DNA of 64,000 nt from Streptomyces smaragdinus (GTDB lineage: Bacteria; Actinomycetota; Actinomycetes; Streptomycetales; Streptomycetaceae), in the NCBI RefSeq assembly GCF_009604385.1, contig NZ_WEGJ01000001.1, positions 124,001 to 188,000 of the forward strand, in the 5' to 3' direction. Each line of letters starts with the position of its first letter. The stretch's first letter is position 1. Positions 7,989-16,455 of this stretch are shown here, piece after piece. Under the pieces are notes generated by a model that was given only the letters and a program-made list of their open reading frames with translations, made no database searches and was not told the origin of the DNA. Both the position numbers and the translations under genes were made by a program.

Positions 7989-8618
7989 TCAGCGCGGCGA
8001 CTTCTCCCGCGGCCGCCACAACGGGTGCTCCCGTTCCGCCCACGTCCGGCTGACCGATCCGGTCCGCAGCCCCCGGCGGGCCTCGGGATCACCCATGGCC
8101 ATCGTGATGTGGCCCACCAGGACGATGCCGAGGGTGAGCGCCAGCCAGTCGTGGATGAACGTGGCACCGGTGCGCCACCGCAACGGCGTGAGATGGGTGA
8201 ACCACATCATCAGGCCGGTACCGAGCATGACCAGCACGGCCCCGGCGGTCCAGGACGCGTAGAGCTTCTGCCCGGCGTTGAACTTGTGCGCCGGACGCGA
8301 CCCCGGCCGCCTGTCGCGCCTGAGTGCCGCTCGCAGCCACTGGGTGTCGTACGGGCCGAAGCGGTTCAGCAGGCCCAGATCGGCGCGCAGCGCCCGGGAG
8401 CCCAGGCCGACGAGCACCGGGACCGGAAGCAGGACCCCCGACCACTTGTGCACGGTGACCACCAGGGCGCGGCGGCCGACCAGTTCGGCGAGCATCGGGA
8501 GGTAGAGGGAAGCCGCGGTCAGGACGCACACGCCCATGAGCAGGGCCGTCGTGCGGTGGGCCCAGCGCTCGGCCGGGCTGAACCGGGGCAGTCGTCCGGC
8601 CTCAGGTCGTCGGCTCAT
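7989..8618 (-). CDS. Cytochrome b/b6-type membrane subunit for the adjacent molybdoenzyme
   Basis: 209 residues from ATG 8618, with four predicted membrane helices. Histidines in or next to helices (AERWAHRTTA, VTVHKWSG, TFIHDWLAL and VLVGHITMAM) are placed as haem ligands, as in the cytochrome b561/formate dehydrogenase gamma superfamily. The start codon lies inside the end of the preceding molybdopterin gene (17-base overlap), so the two are translationally coupled. By analogy with YedZ/MsrQ it would pass electrons between the quinone pool and the exported molybdoenzyme. An alternative start upstream (8651) would overlap more and add an unlikely N-terminus. Confidence 0.8.
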   Translation of the reverse strand: MSRRPEAGRLPRFSPAERWAHRTTALLMGVCVLTAASLYLPMLAELVGRRALVVTVHKWSGVLLPVPVLVGLGSRALRADLGLLNRFGPYDTQWLRAALRRDRRPGSRPAHKFNAGQKLYASWTAGAVLVMLGTGLMMWFTHLTPLRWRTGATFIHDWLALTLGIVLVGHITMAMGDPEARRGLRTGSVSRTWAEREHPLWRPREKSPR

Positions 8619-9327
8619 CGTCCCGTCCGTTCGAGCGGCCCACCCAGGCATCTATGTCGTAGCCCCGCTCTTCCCAGTAGCCCGGCCGCACCTCGTCCGT
8701 GACGGTGATGCCGGAGAGCCATTTCGCGGATTTGTAGAAGTACATGGGCGCCACGTAGAGACGGACGGGGCCGCCGTGGGAGTGGCCGATGTCCTTGTCC
8801 TGCATGCGCAGGGCGACCAGGACGTCGTCGCGGCGCGCCTGTTCCAGGGTGAGGCTCTCGGTGTACGCGCCGTCGAAGCAGGTGAAGCGGACGGCTCTGG
8901 CCGAGGGGTGCACTCCCGCGGCGTCCAGCAGCTCGGACAGGCGTACTCCTTCGAGCGGAGTGGCCGGGACACGCCAGCCGGTGACGCACTGGATGTCGCG
9001 CACCATCCGGGTCTGCGGCATCGCCCGCAGGTCGCCCAGGGTGTACGTCGCGGGGCGGTCGACGAGGCCGTCGACCGCGAGCCGGTAGTTCCCGGCGTCC
9101 TTGTGCGGAACGGACGAGGTCACCGAGTAGTAGCGAAAGCCCCCGCCGTTGGGGAGCAGATCGGTCAGGCCGGTGGGGTCCAGCTCGCCGGCGCCGCCCA
9201 GGAACGATTCCATGCCGCGCTGCAGGTGGGGCGCCGCCACGACGCCCAGCGCGCCGAGTCCCAGGGTGCCGAGGAATACGCGCCGGCCCACGGGAGTGCC
9301 CCGCTTCTCGGGTTGTTCAGAGTTCAT
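8602..9327 (-). CDS. Tat-exported molybdopterin-dependent oxidoreductase (YedY/sulfite-oxidase fold)
   Basis: 241 residues. The N-terminus has a twin-arginine signal (GRRVFLGTLGLGALGVVAA). The core carries the sulfite-oxidase-fold molybdenum domain, with the Mo-ligating cysteine in RDIQCVTGWRVP, then VRLSELLDAAGV and the HSHGGPVRLYVAPMYFYKSAKWLSGI region. Such enzymes act on the outer face of the membrane; the YedY (MsrP) branch repairs oxidised methionine, others act on sulfite or unknown substrates. The second sulfite-oxidase dimerisation domain is absent, which favours the YedY-like group. It is co-transcribed with the cytochrome b gene and lies near Ohr and a disulfide reductase, consistent with oxidative damage repair. 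Confidence 0.85.
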   Translation of the reverse strand: MNSEQPEKRGTPVGRRVFLGTLGLGALGVVAAPHLQRGMESFLGGAGELDPTGLTDLLPNGGGFRYYSVTSSVPHKDAGNYRLAVDGLVDRPATYTLGDLRAMPQTRMVRDIQCVTGWRVPATPLEGVRLSELLDAAGVHPSARAVRFTCFDGAYTESLTLEQARRDDVLVALRMQDKDIGHSHGGPVRLYVAPMYFYKSAKWLSGITVTDEVRPGYWEERGYDIDAWVGRSNGRDDEPTT

Positions 9328-9464
9328 ACGCCCATCTCCTGTGCGTTCACCGAACCGCCGCGCCGATGCCGGTACGGCGCCCCCGCGTCGTATGCGACGG
9401 GGGCAGCCGTACCGGGCGCTCGTGCGGGGCCTCGAAAGAAGTATCGGCCGAGAATGCCGCGGAG

Positions 9465-9878
9465 TTACCCGACGACGAGCTCGACCGGGACATTGCCGCG
9501 GATCGCGTTGGAGTACGGGCAGACCTGATGCGCCTGCGCGACGAGTTGCCCGCCGGTCTCGGCGTCGATGTCGCCGGGCAGCGTGATGCGCAGGACGACC
9601 GCGAGGGCGAAGCCCTCGCCCTGCATGCCGATCGAGACCTCCCCGGTCACGGAGGCCTTGGAAAGGTCCACGCCGGCCCGCCGGCCCGTGATGCCGAGCG
9701 CGCTGGAGAAGCACGCCGCGTAGCCGGCGGCGAAGAGCTGCTCGGGGTTGTTCCCCTCGCCGCTGCCGCCCATCTCCTTCGGCACCGCGAGCTTGAGGTC
9801 CAGGGAGCCGTCGGAGAGGACGGCACGACCGTCACGGCCGTGGGTCGCGGTCGCTACGGCGGTGTAGAGGCTGTTCAT
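9465..9878 (-). CDS. Ohr-type organic hydroperoxide reductase (OsmC family)
   Basis: 137 residues of the Ohr subfamily: MNSLYTAVATATHGRDGRAVLSDG, then FAAGYAACFSSALG with the peroxidatic cysteine and HQVCPYSNAIRGNV with the resolving cysteine. The protein reduces organic hydroperoxides using lipoyl-type thiols in the cytoplasm. ATG 9878 is chosen because AAGGA lies 8 bases upstream; an in-frame ATG at 9887 would sit on that site. A promoter and two GAACGTTC operator cores lie 185-250 bases upstream, which places it in the TetR regulon rather than under the usual adjacent OhrR (no MarR-type gene is next to it). Confidence 0.92.
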   Translation of the reverse strand: MNSLYTAVATATHGRDGRAVLSDGSLDLKLAVPKEMGGSGEGNNPEQLFAAGYAACFSSALGITGRRAGVDLSKASVTGEVSIGMQGEGFALAVVLRITLPGDIDAETGGQLVAQAHQVCPYSNAIRGNVPVELVVG

Positions 9879-10062
9879 GACATGCATCCTTCTTCGGTGT
9901 GTCGACGGTCGGCGTCGCCGCCGTGACGTGGGGGGCCCGATGGGGGCCGCGTCGGCTGCGGTCCCTTCGGCGGACGGATGATACGGACGTTCGGCGCGTA
10001 CGCCGGTCCTGTACGGACACGAGTTCTGCGCGCCATGGGAGATCCCGACCTCTAAGAGGAAT

Positions 10063-10124
10063 GAACGTTCTGCCTTGGCCAACTTTTGCAGCTTCGGCAT
10101 CGATCGTCAAGACCGAACGTTCTA
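10063..10124 (-). promoter_or_regulatory. Operator-controlled promoter upstream of ohr
   Basis: AGACCGAACGTTCTA at 10110-10124 is identical to the operators of the hydrolase and TetR genes. On the minus strand it runs into TTGACG (10110-10105), followed after 17 bases by AAAAGT (10087-10082), a weak -10. A second, partly conserved copy with the GAACGTTC core lies at 10063-10070, downstream of the -10. The layout matches the hydrolase promoters. A leader of about 185 bases would separate this promoter from the ohr start codon; I see no gene in it. Confidence 0.65.
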
Positions 10125-10169
10125 CCCGAATTGGTGATGTGCCTCATGACCGCCGCGGGCACCCGCCGG

Positions 10170-10949
10170 TCAGATACGGAACCCGCCGCTCGCCTCGATG
10201 CGCTGCCCCGTGATCCAGCCGGTGCCCTCACGGGTCAGGGCCGCCACGGCCGGGCCGATGTCGTCCGCGTGCGCGACCCGGCCCAGGGCGGTCAGTCCGC
10301 CGAAGATCTGCTGGAGGTTCTCGTCACGAAGGTAACCGCCGTCGAAGTCGGTGTTCACCGGCCCGGGCGCGATGGTGTTGACGCTGATGCCCCGCCCGCC
10401 GAGCTCCACCGCCCAGTACCGGGTCAGGACCTCCACCGCCCCCTTGACCGCCCCGTACGCCGCGTACGGGGCGGTGACGAACCGGGTGAGGCCGGAGGAG
10501 GAGTTGATGATCCGGCCGCCGTCGGCGAGCAGGGGCGAGGCGCCCTCGGGGGCCGTCGCGAGGGCCTGGGTGAGGAGGAAGACGCCCTTGACGTGGACGG
10601 CGAAGAGCCGGTCCAGGGTCTCCTCGTCGGTGCCGCCCAGCGGGGTGTGCAGGGCGAACCCGGCGTTGTTGACCAGGATGTCGAAGGACTCGCGGTCCCA
10701 GCGGGTACGCAGCGTCCGCCGTACGGTGTCGGCGAACCCGGGAAACTCCGCCGGCCGCGTGACGTCGAGCCGGATCGCCTCGGCGACCCGGCCCCGGGCG
10801 GCCACGGCGTCGACGACCTCCTTGGCCTCGGCCTCGTGGGAGTTGTAGGTGAAGACGACGTCCCTGCCGTCGGCGGCGAGCGCCTCGACGATGGAGCGGC
10901 CGATGCCGCGGTTGCCGCCGGTGACCAGTGCGATCGTGCTGGTGGACAT
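10170..10949 (-). CDS. SDR family NAD(P)-dependent oxidoreductase
   Basis: 259 residues of the classical SDR type: cofactor motif TGGNRGIGRS, NNAG, serine in INSSSGLTRF, the YGAVK catalytic motif (Tyr and Lys present) and the GPVNTDF segment after it. TGGNRGIG with a following HEAEAKE helix suggests NADPH use. AAGGA lies 5 bases before ATG 10949. It is divergent from an XRE regulator across 130 bases; this SDR/MmyB-type-regulator pair is frequent in actinobacteria, so the regulator probably controls the SDR. Substrate unknown. Confidence 0.9.
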   Translation of the reverse strand: MSTSTIALVTGGNRGIGRSIVEALAADGRDVVFTYNSHEAEAKEVVDAVAARGRVAEAIRLDVTRPAEFPGFADTVRRTLRTRWDRESFDILVNNAGFALHTPLGGTDEETLDRLFAVHVKGVFLLTQALATAPEGASPLLADGGRIINSSSGLTRFVTAPYAAYGAVKGAVEVLTRYWAVELGGRGISVNTIAPGPVNTDFDGGYLRDENLQQIFGGLTALGRVAHADDIGPAVAALTREGTGWITGQRIEASGGFRI

Positions 10950-11079
10950 GGTGTTCCTTCTTCCGTGGGTCTTGCTGACTCCTCCACGGTGCGACCACCG
11001 GACGACGGTAACCAGTGGCCGTTTACCCAGGGGGCGGGACCCCCTGGATGCGGTGGAACCGGTCGCGGATACTGAAAGG

Positions 11080-11928
11080 GTGAATCTGACCGAGCTGGGA
11101 GAATTCGTCCGGTCCCGACGCGATCGCGTCCGGCCCGCGGACGTCGGTCTGGTCGCCGGGCCCCGGCGCCGGGTGCCGGGGCTGCGGCGCGACGAGGTCG
11201 CCATGCTGGCCGGGGCCTCGACGGACTACTACATCGAGATCGAGCGCGGCGGGGCCCAGCCGTCGGAGCAGATGCTCGCCTCGCTGGCCCGCGCCCTGCG
11301 GCTCACGGCCGACGAGCGTGATCACCTCTACCGCCTCGCGGGCCGGCCGCTGCCTTCCCCGGGAGGTTCGTCGGCCCATCTCCATCCGGCCATGTTCGAC
11401 CTGCTGGAGCGGCTCGCCGGCACACCCGCCTTCGTCTGTACGGACCTGCAGGTCATGCTGGTGCAGAACCGTCTCGCCGACGCCCTCTTCGGCCCGATCG
11501 TCCCCGCCACGGGCCCGGGGGCAAGCTTCATCCACCAGTGGTTCACCGGCGACCCGAGGGCCCGCTCCCTGTACCCGGAGGAGGATCACGAGCACCACTC
11601 GCGGACCTTCGTCGCCGACCTGCGCGCCGCCGTCGGCCGGCGCGGTCGCCGTGACCGGGAGTCCGCCCAGCTGATCGGCGAGCTGGAACTCCGCAGCGAG
11701 GAATTCGCCCGCCTGTGGGCGGAACGCGACGTGGCGGTCAGGCGCACCGACCGCAAGCGCGTCCTGCACCCCTCGCTGGGGATCCTGCACCTGAACTGCC
11801 TCAACCTGCTGAGCGAGGACGGCCGTCAGCGCCTCACCTGGTTCACCCCGGTGGCCGGCACGGACACGGCGGAGAAGCTGGAGCTGCTGGCCGTGGTGGG
11901 CACCCAGGACCTGCGGGCCGAAGCGTAG
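11080..11928 (+). CDS. XRE-type helix-turn-helix regulator with MmyB-like ligand domain
   Basis: 282 residues from GTG 11080 (VNLTELGEFVRSRRDRV). The N-terminal HTH is of the LRRDEVAMLAGASTDYYIEIERGGAQPS type, followed by the C-terminal MmyB-like PAS-fold domain (MFDLLERLAGTPAFVCTDLQVMLVQNRLADALFG and, near the end, LNCLNLLSEDGRQRLTWFTP). Proteins of this group usually repress an adjacent SDR gene and respond to small hydrophobic ligands. The reading frame extends upstream to 10849, but the divergent SDR gene and promoter occupy that stretch. Confidence 0.88.
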   Translation: MNLTELGEFVRSRRDRVRPADVGLVAGPRRRVPGLRRDEVAMLAGASTDYYIEIERGGAQPSEQMLASLARALRLTADERDHLYRLAGRPLPSPGGSSAHLHPAMFDLLERLAGTPAFVCTDLQVMLVQNRLADALFGPIVPATGPGASFIHQWFTGDPRARSLYPEEDHEHHSRTFVADLRAAVGRRGRRDRESAQLIGELELRSEEFARLWAERDVAVRRTDRKRVLHPSLGILHLNCLNLLSEDGRQRLTWFTPVAGTDTAEKLELLAVVGTQDLRAEA

Positions 11929-12168
11929 CCCCGGCGGGTCAGGACGGCTTCCGGCCGAGGGCGCCGTGCGCCTGGCCCTGCTCGCCCGTCGCGCCTGTCG
12001 TCATACGACAGGCGCGACGCTGTACCGGTGGTCGGGTTCCGCACCTTCTCCCAGGTCACGCCGCATTTCCCTGCCGGAATCGACGAGACGACGGTTAAAA
12101 TCGACAGCGTGTAGACTTTTGTCGAGGGGAGCCGCCCGGCTCCTCCTCGCAAGCCCTCTGGAGGAACA

Positions 12169-13017
12169 GTGCAAAAGCAGAACTGGCTCATCACCGGCGT
12201 CAGCACGGGCCTCGGACGCGCCTTCGCCGAAGCGGCCCTGGCCGCCGGTCACACCGTCGTCGGCACCGTCCGCTCCGAGAAGGACCTGCGGGCCTTCGGG
12301 GAACTGCGGCCCGGCAGCGCCCACGGCCGCATCCTGGACGTGACGGACGACGCCGCCGTCCCCGCCCTGGTCACCGAGGTGGAGCAGAACGTCGGCCCGC
12401 TGGACGTCGTCGTCGCCAACGCCGGCTACGGCCTGGAGGGCACCTTCGAGGAAACCCCGCTGGCCGAGGTCCGGCGGCAGTTCGAGGTGAACGTGTTCGG
12501 GGCGATGGCCACCCTGCAGGCGGCGCTCCCCCACATGCGCCGGCGCCGCGGCGGACACCTGATGGCCGTCACCTCCATGGGCGGGCTCATGGCCGTGCCC
12601 GGCATGTCCGCGTACTGCGGCAGCAAGTTCGCCCTGGAAGGCGTCATGGAGGCGCTGGGCAAGGAGGTCGCGCAGTTCGGGATCCACGTGACGGCGATCG
12701 AGCCCGGCTCCTTCCGCACCGACTGGGCCGGACGGTCCATGACACGCGCCGAGCGGACCGTCGACGACTACGACGAGCTGTTCGCCCCCATCCGCGAGGC
12801 ACGGCAGAAGGCCAGCGGCAATCAGCTGGGCAATCCGGCCAAGGCCGGCGAAGCGGTCGTGCACATCGCGTCGCTCGAGCACCCGCCGGCCCACCTCGTG
12901 CTGGGCTCGGACGCGCTGCGGCTGGTCACCACCGCCCGCACGGCCGTGGACCAGGACATCCGTACCTGGGAGGACCTCTCCCGTACGACCGACTTCACCG
13001 ACGGTGCGCAGCTCTGA
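12169..13017 (+). CDS. SDR family oxidoreductase
   Basis: 282 residues from GTG 12169 with GGAGG 6 bases upstream. Motifs: TGVSTGLGRAF (cofactor), NAGYG, serine in VTSMGGLMAVP, the YCGSK active site with FALEGVMEAL, and EPGSFRTDWAG. This is the retinol-dehydrogenase-like/oxidoreductase subgroup that often has a broad carbonyl substrate range. It overlaps the TetR gene by one base (TGATG), so the pair forms an operon and is probably self-regulated. TCGACA and TGTCGA (about 12103-12126) form an inverted repeat in the promoter area, a candidate operator. Confidence 0.9.
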   Translation: MQKQNWLITGVSTGLGRAFAEAALAAGHTVVGTVRSEKDLRAFGELRPGSAHGRILDVTDDAAVPALVTEVEQNVGPLDVVVANAGYGLEGTFEETPLAEVRRQFEVNVFGAMATLQAALPHMRRRRGGHLMAVTSMGGLMAVPGMSAYCGSKFALEGVMEALGKEVAQFGIHVTAIEPGSFRTDWAGRSMTRAERTVDDYDELFAPIREARQKASGNQLGNPAKAGEAVVHIASLEHPPAHLVLGSDALRLVTTARTAVDQDIRTWEDLSRTTDFTDGAQL

Positions 13018-13631
13018 TGTCCACCGGCCCTTCCGCGCACGGCCGCCGCACCACCGAGCGCAAGGGGGACCTCCGGGAGCGGGCCATCCTCGACACCTGC
13101 GAAGCCCTGCTGGAGGACAAGGGCTTCGACGCCGTGACCGTCGGCGACATCGCCCGGGGCGCGGGCATCACGCGCGGCGCCCTGTACTTCTACTTCGGCT
13201 CCAAGCAGGAAGTGCTCACGGCGCTCGTGGCCCGGACCGTCGGGCACCTGTGGGAACGGTCCCGGGCCACCATGGAGGCGGAGGAACCGCGCCAGGCCGT
13301 CACGGTGGCCATGCGGCGCACGGTGGAGCTGTGGAACGAGCACGGCCCGGTCCTGCGCACGGCGATCGACCTGTCGCTGACGGTGCCGGAGATCGGCGCG
13401 CTGTGGGACCGTACGGCCGACCTGTTCATCGCGGCCATCACGTCCGTCCTGGAACGCGCGGGCGTCCGGTCCGGTCCCGCACCGGACCAGGCCCCGGCGA
13501 TGGCACGTGCCCTGTGCTGGATGATCGAGCGGAGCTTCTACCACGCCTCGCAGGACTCCCGCGCGACGCTCGAGGAAACGTCGGCGACGTGCGAACACAT
13601 CTGGCTGACCAGCGCCGGACTGACCGGCTGA
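13017..13631 (+). CDS. TetR family regulator
   Basis: 204 residues; the start ATG overlaps the SDR stop (TGATG). The N-terminal DNA-binding domain runs RERAILDTCEALLEDKGFDA, then VGDIARGAGITRGALYFYFGSKQEVL. The C-terminal domain is EthR/AefR-like (WMIERSFYHASQD near the end). Because it is translationally coupled to the upstream SDR, it most likely regulates that operon. Ligand unknown. It is not closely related in its ligand domain to the TetR at 7373. Confidence 0.88.
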   Translation: MSTGPSAHGRRTTERKGDLRERAILDTCEALLEDKGFDAVTVGDIARGAGITRGALYFYFGSKQEVLTALVARTVGHLWERSRATMEAEEPRQAVTVAMRRTVELWNEHGPVLRTAIDLSLTVPEIGALWDRTADLFIAAITSVLERAGVRSGPAPDQAPAMARALCWMIERSFYHASQDSRATLEETSATCEHIWLTSAGLTG

Positions 13632-13638
13632 GGCAGCC

Positions 13639-13672
13639 GCCGGTCCCGCCGTGCACGCACGGCGGGACCGGC
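13639..13672 (+). terminator. Hairpin terminator after the SDR-TetR operon
   Basis: GCCGGTCCCGCCGTGC (13639-13654) pairs perfectly with GCACGGCGGGACCGGC (13657-13672), a 15-16 bp stem with a minimal loop. It lies 8 bases past the TetR stop and separates that operon from the LAL regulator gene. Confidence 0.75.
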
Positions 13673-13715
13673 ACCGTCCATGGACCAGGACATGAACGCA
13701 AGGGGATGAGGCAAG

Positions 13716-16448
13716 GTGGAACCGCCCGTCACGACCATGGTCGGCAGAGGCAGCGAGCAGGAGCGGCTGACCGCCTTGGTGACCGCCGCCGGGGGGCAGG
13801 CCCTCATCCTGCGGGGCGAGGCGGGCGTGGGGAAGAGCACGCTGCTCGACCATCTCGCGGAGCAGGCGGCCCGCGGCGGACACGAGGTCATGAGAGCCGC
13901 CGGGGTCGAGGCCGAGTCCGGCCTCCCGTACTCCGGTCTGCACCAGTTCCTCTATCCCCTGCTCCACCACATGGAGGGGCTGGACGACGGGCACCGGGCC
14001 GCGTTCGATGCCGTCTTCGGGGGCCGTGACGGCAGTGCGCCCTCCGTCATGTCGCTCGGCATCGCCGTACTCGACCTGCTGTCCCTGGCCGCGTCCAAGC
14101 AGCCGCTGCTCCTGATCCTGGACGACGGTCAGTGGCTGGACGGCCCCAGCGCCGAGGTGCTCGGCTTCGTGGGACGCCGGCTGACGGGCAGTTCGGTGCA
14201 GCTGGTGATCGCCCTGCGGACCGAGGTCCGGTCGCGTTTCGACACGGCCGCGTTCGCGGAGCTCGCGGTCGCGCCCCTCTCGCACGAGGCGTCGGAGCAA
14301 CTCCTCGACCTGCGCCACCCCGAACTCGCCCCGTCGGTCCGCCGCCTGGTCCTGGACCAGGCCCGGGGCAACCCGCTCGCCCTCCTGGACCTCCCGCCCC
14401 AGGTGAGCGACGCAACCTTCCGGCTCCACGGGATCCCGCTGCCCCGCCGGCTCCAGCACGTCTACGGCGCACGTATCGAGCACCTGGACGATGCCGTGCG
14501 CCGGGAACTGCTCCGGGGCGCCCTGGACGGCGTCGGGGCAGGTACGGGGTTCACCCGCGGTACGCGCTACCGCATGCGCGATGTCGAGGAGGCCGCGACG
14601 TGCGATCTTCTCGAGGTCGATCCGGTCAGCGGCGACTTCGTCTTCCGGCACCCGCTGATCCGTTCGACCGTCGTGCAGATGGCGACGCCGAACCAGCGGC
14701 GCGCGGCCCACGCGGTCCTGGCGCAGGTGCATCACGAGGACGTGGAGCGACGCGCCACCCATCTGGCGGCCGCGACGGTCAACCCCGACGAGCAGGTCGC
14801 CGCCGCTCTGGAGGAGGCGGCGGAGTCCGTGACCCGGCGCGGGGGTTCGGTGGCCGCCGTGGCCTGGCTGACCCGCGCCGCGGAGCTGAGCGAGAACCAC
14901 GAGGGCCGGTCCAGACGCCTCGGCGACGCGGCGTTCGTCGCCGGACACGCCGGACTCCTGGACCAGGCACAGCGCCTGGTCCTCTCCGACACGGTCCCCG
15001 GCAAAAACGTTCCGCCCGCTTCCGTACTCACCTCCGCCTTCGTCACGCTGACCGAGGACGGGGACGTGCGGTCCGCGCACCGGCAGCTCGTCGCGGCGAT
15101 CGGGACCCTGCGGGACAGCGGGCCGCGGGAACCCGGCGAACTGCTCACCCGGCTGGTGAACCTGCTGTTCGCCGTCAGCAGCTACGCCGGCGACCGCGCC
15201 CTGTGGGAGCGCTCGCGCGAGGTCGTGCACTCCCTGGGAGACCGGGCCCTCCCGCTCTCGCTGATCTACGGCGACGTCTGGAGCGACCTGGTACTCCACG
15301 GCGCGGGCGTGCGCGAGCGGGTGCAGCGTGCCTTCGGCGAGGTCGCGGACCTCGAGCCCTGGGAGGTCATGATGCTCTTCGGCGCCGCGTTCTACGTCGA
15401 CGCGTCGAGCCCGTACCGTCCCCTGCTGGAGCGCGGCGCCGAGCGTGAGGTGGAGACGGGAGCCGTCGCGACCGGCATGAACATGCTTCACCTGATCATG
15501 CTCGACCAGCTGACCGCGGGCGACTGGGACGAGGCCGAACGCACCGGGCAGCGCAGCCTCGACCTGGCCACGTCCCGCGGGTACGCGCTCTTCGCCTGTC
15601 ACAGCCGGGCATGCCTGGCCCTGCTCGCCGCGATGCGCGGCCGGCTGGAACGCGCCCGGGAGCTGCAGGCCGCGGCCGACTCCTGGGCCCGCCCCCGCGG
15701 CCTGGGCTTCCTGACGCAGATCACGGACGCGGCCGGTACGGCGGCGGCCCTCAGCGAGGGCGACTACGAGGCCGCCTACCTGCACGCCATCGGCATCACG
15801 CCGCCCGGATCGTTCGAACCGTACGCGCACCAGGCCCCCCGTATGCTGCTCGACCTCGTCGAGGCGGCCCTGCACACCGGACGCACGGCACAGGCCCGCC
15901 GGCACGCGCTCGCGGCACGGGACGCGGGCCTGCCGGACCTCTCCCCCCGGCTGGCACTGATCACCTACGGGGCGCTGGCGATGACGGCCCCCGACGAGAA
16001 GGAGGCCGCCGAGATGTACGCACGCGCCGAGTCACATCCGGCCGGCGCGAGCTTCCCCTTCGAACTGGCCCGGATACACCTCGCCCACGGCATCCGCGCC
16101 AGGCACACCCAGGGCCCCAGGCCCGCCCGGCAGTTCCTGACCCCGGCCGCCGAGACGTTCGAGCGCCTGGGCGCCGCGCCGTGGGCCGAGCGCGCCCGCA
16201 CGGAACTGCGGGCCGCGGGCGTGCCCGTACGCGCGTCGTCCTCGCAGCTGGGCACCCTGACCTGGCAGGAGCGCCGGATCGCGGAACTGGCCGCCGGCGG
16301 GCTGACCAACAAGGAGATCGGCGAACGGATGCATCTCTCCCCCCGCACCGTCGGCTCCCACCTCTACCGGGTGTTCCCCAAACTGGACATCACCTCCCGC
16401 GCCGCGCTGCGCGACGCCCTGGGAAAGACCGAGGGCCAGGACGCCTGA
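13716..16448 (+). CDS. LAL (large ATP-binding LuxR-type) transcriptional regulator
   Basis: 910 residues. The N-terminal AAA-type ATPase has Walker A GEAGVGKST (residues 29-37) and Walker B LLLILDDGQW. The middle is a long helical, TPR-like region, and the C-terminal 65 residues are the LuxR helix-turn-helix (LTWQERRIAELAAGGLTNKE, then IGERMHLSPRTVGSHLYRVFPKLD). LAL proteins are usually activators, often of secondary metabolism or sugar use. The start is GTG 13716 after AAGG. Its target is unknown; it stands alone between a terminator and a convergent hydrolase gene. Long reading frames on the opposite strand are composition artefacts. Confidence 0.92.
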   Translation: MEPPVTTMVGRGSEQERLTALVTAAGGQALILRGEAGVGKSTLLDHLAEQAARGGHEVMRAAGVEAESGLPYSGLHQFLYPLLHHMEGLDDGHRAAFDAVFGGRDGSAPSVMSLGIAVLDLLSLAASKQPLLLILDDGQWLDGPSAEVLGFVGRRLTGSSVQLVIALRTEVRSRFDTAAFAELAVAPLSHEASEQLLDLRHPELAPSVRRLVLDQARGNPLALLDLPPQVSDATFRLHGIPLPRRLQHVYGARIEHLDDAVRRELLRGALDGVGAGTGFTRGTRYRMRDVEEAATCDLLEVDPVSGDFVFRHPLIRSTVVQMATPNQRRAAHAVLAQVHHEDVERRATHLAAATVNPDEQVAAALEEAAESVTRRGGSVAAVAWLTRAAELSENHEGRSRRLGDAAFVAGHAGLLDQAQRLVLSDTVPGKNVPPASVLTSAFVTLTEDGDVRSAHRQLVAAIGTLRDSGPREPGELLTRLVNLLFAVSSYAGDRALWERSREVVHSLGDRALPLSLIYGDVWSDLVLHGAGVRERVQRAFGEVADLEPWEVMMLFGAAFYVDASSPYRPLLERGAEREVETGAVATGMNMLHLIMLDQLTAGDWDEAERTGQRSLDLATSRGYALFACHSRACLALLAAMRGRLERARELQAAADSWARPRGLGFLTQITDAAGTAAALSEGDYEAAYLHAIGITPPGSFEPYAHQAPRMLLDLVEAALHTGRTAQARRHALAARDAGLPDLSPRLALITYGALAMTAPDEKEAAEMYARAESHPAGASFPFELARIHLAHGIRARHTQGPRPARQFLTPAAETFERLGAAPWAERARTELRAAGVPVRASSSQLGTLTWQERRIAELAAGGLTNKEIGERMHLSPRTVGSHLYRVFPKLDITSRAALRDALGKTEGQDA

Positions 16449-16455
16449 CTCCTGA

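Noticed and set aside
12822..15905. 1027-residue open frame on the minus strand
   Set aside because: Antisense to the LAL regulator and TetR genes; Gly/Val/Arg/Glu-rich composition typical of a GC-rich shadow frame, with no motif or start signal.
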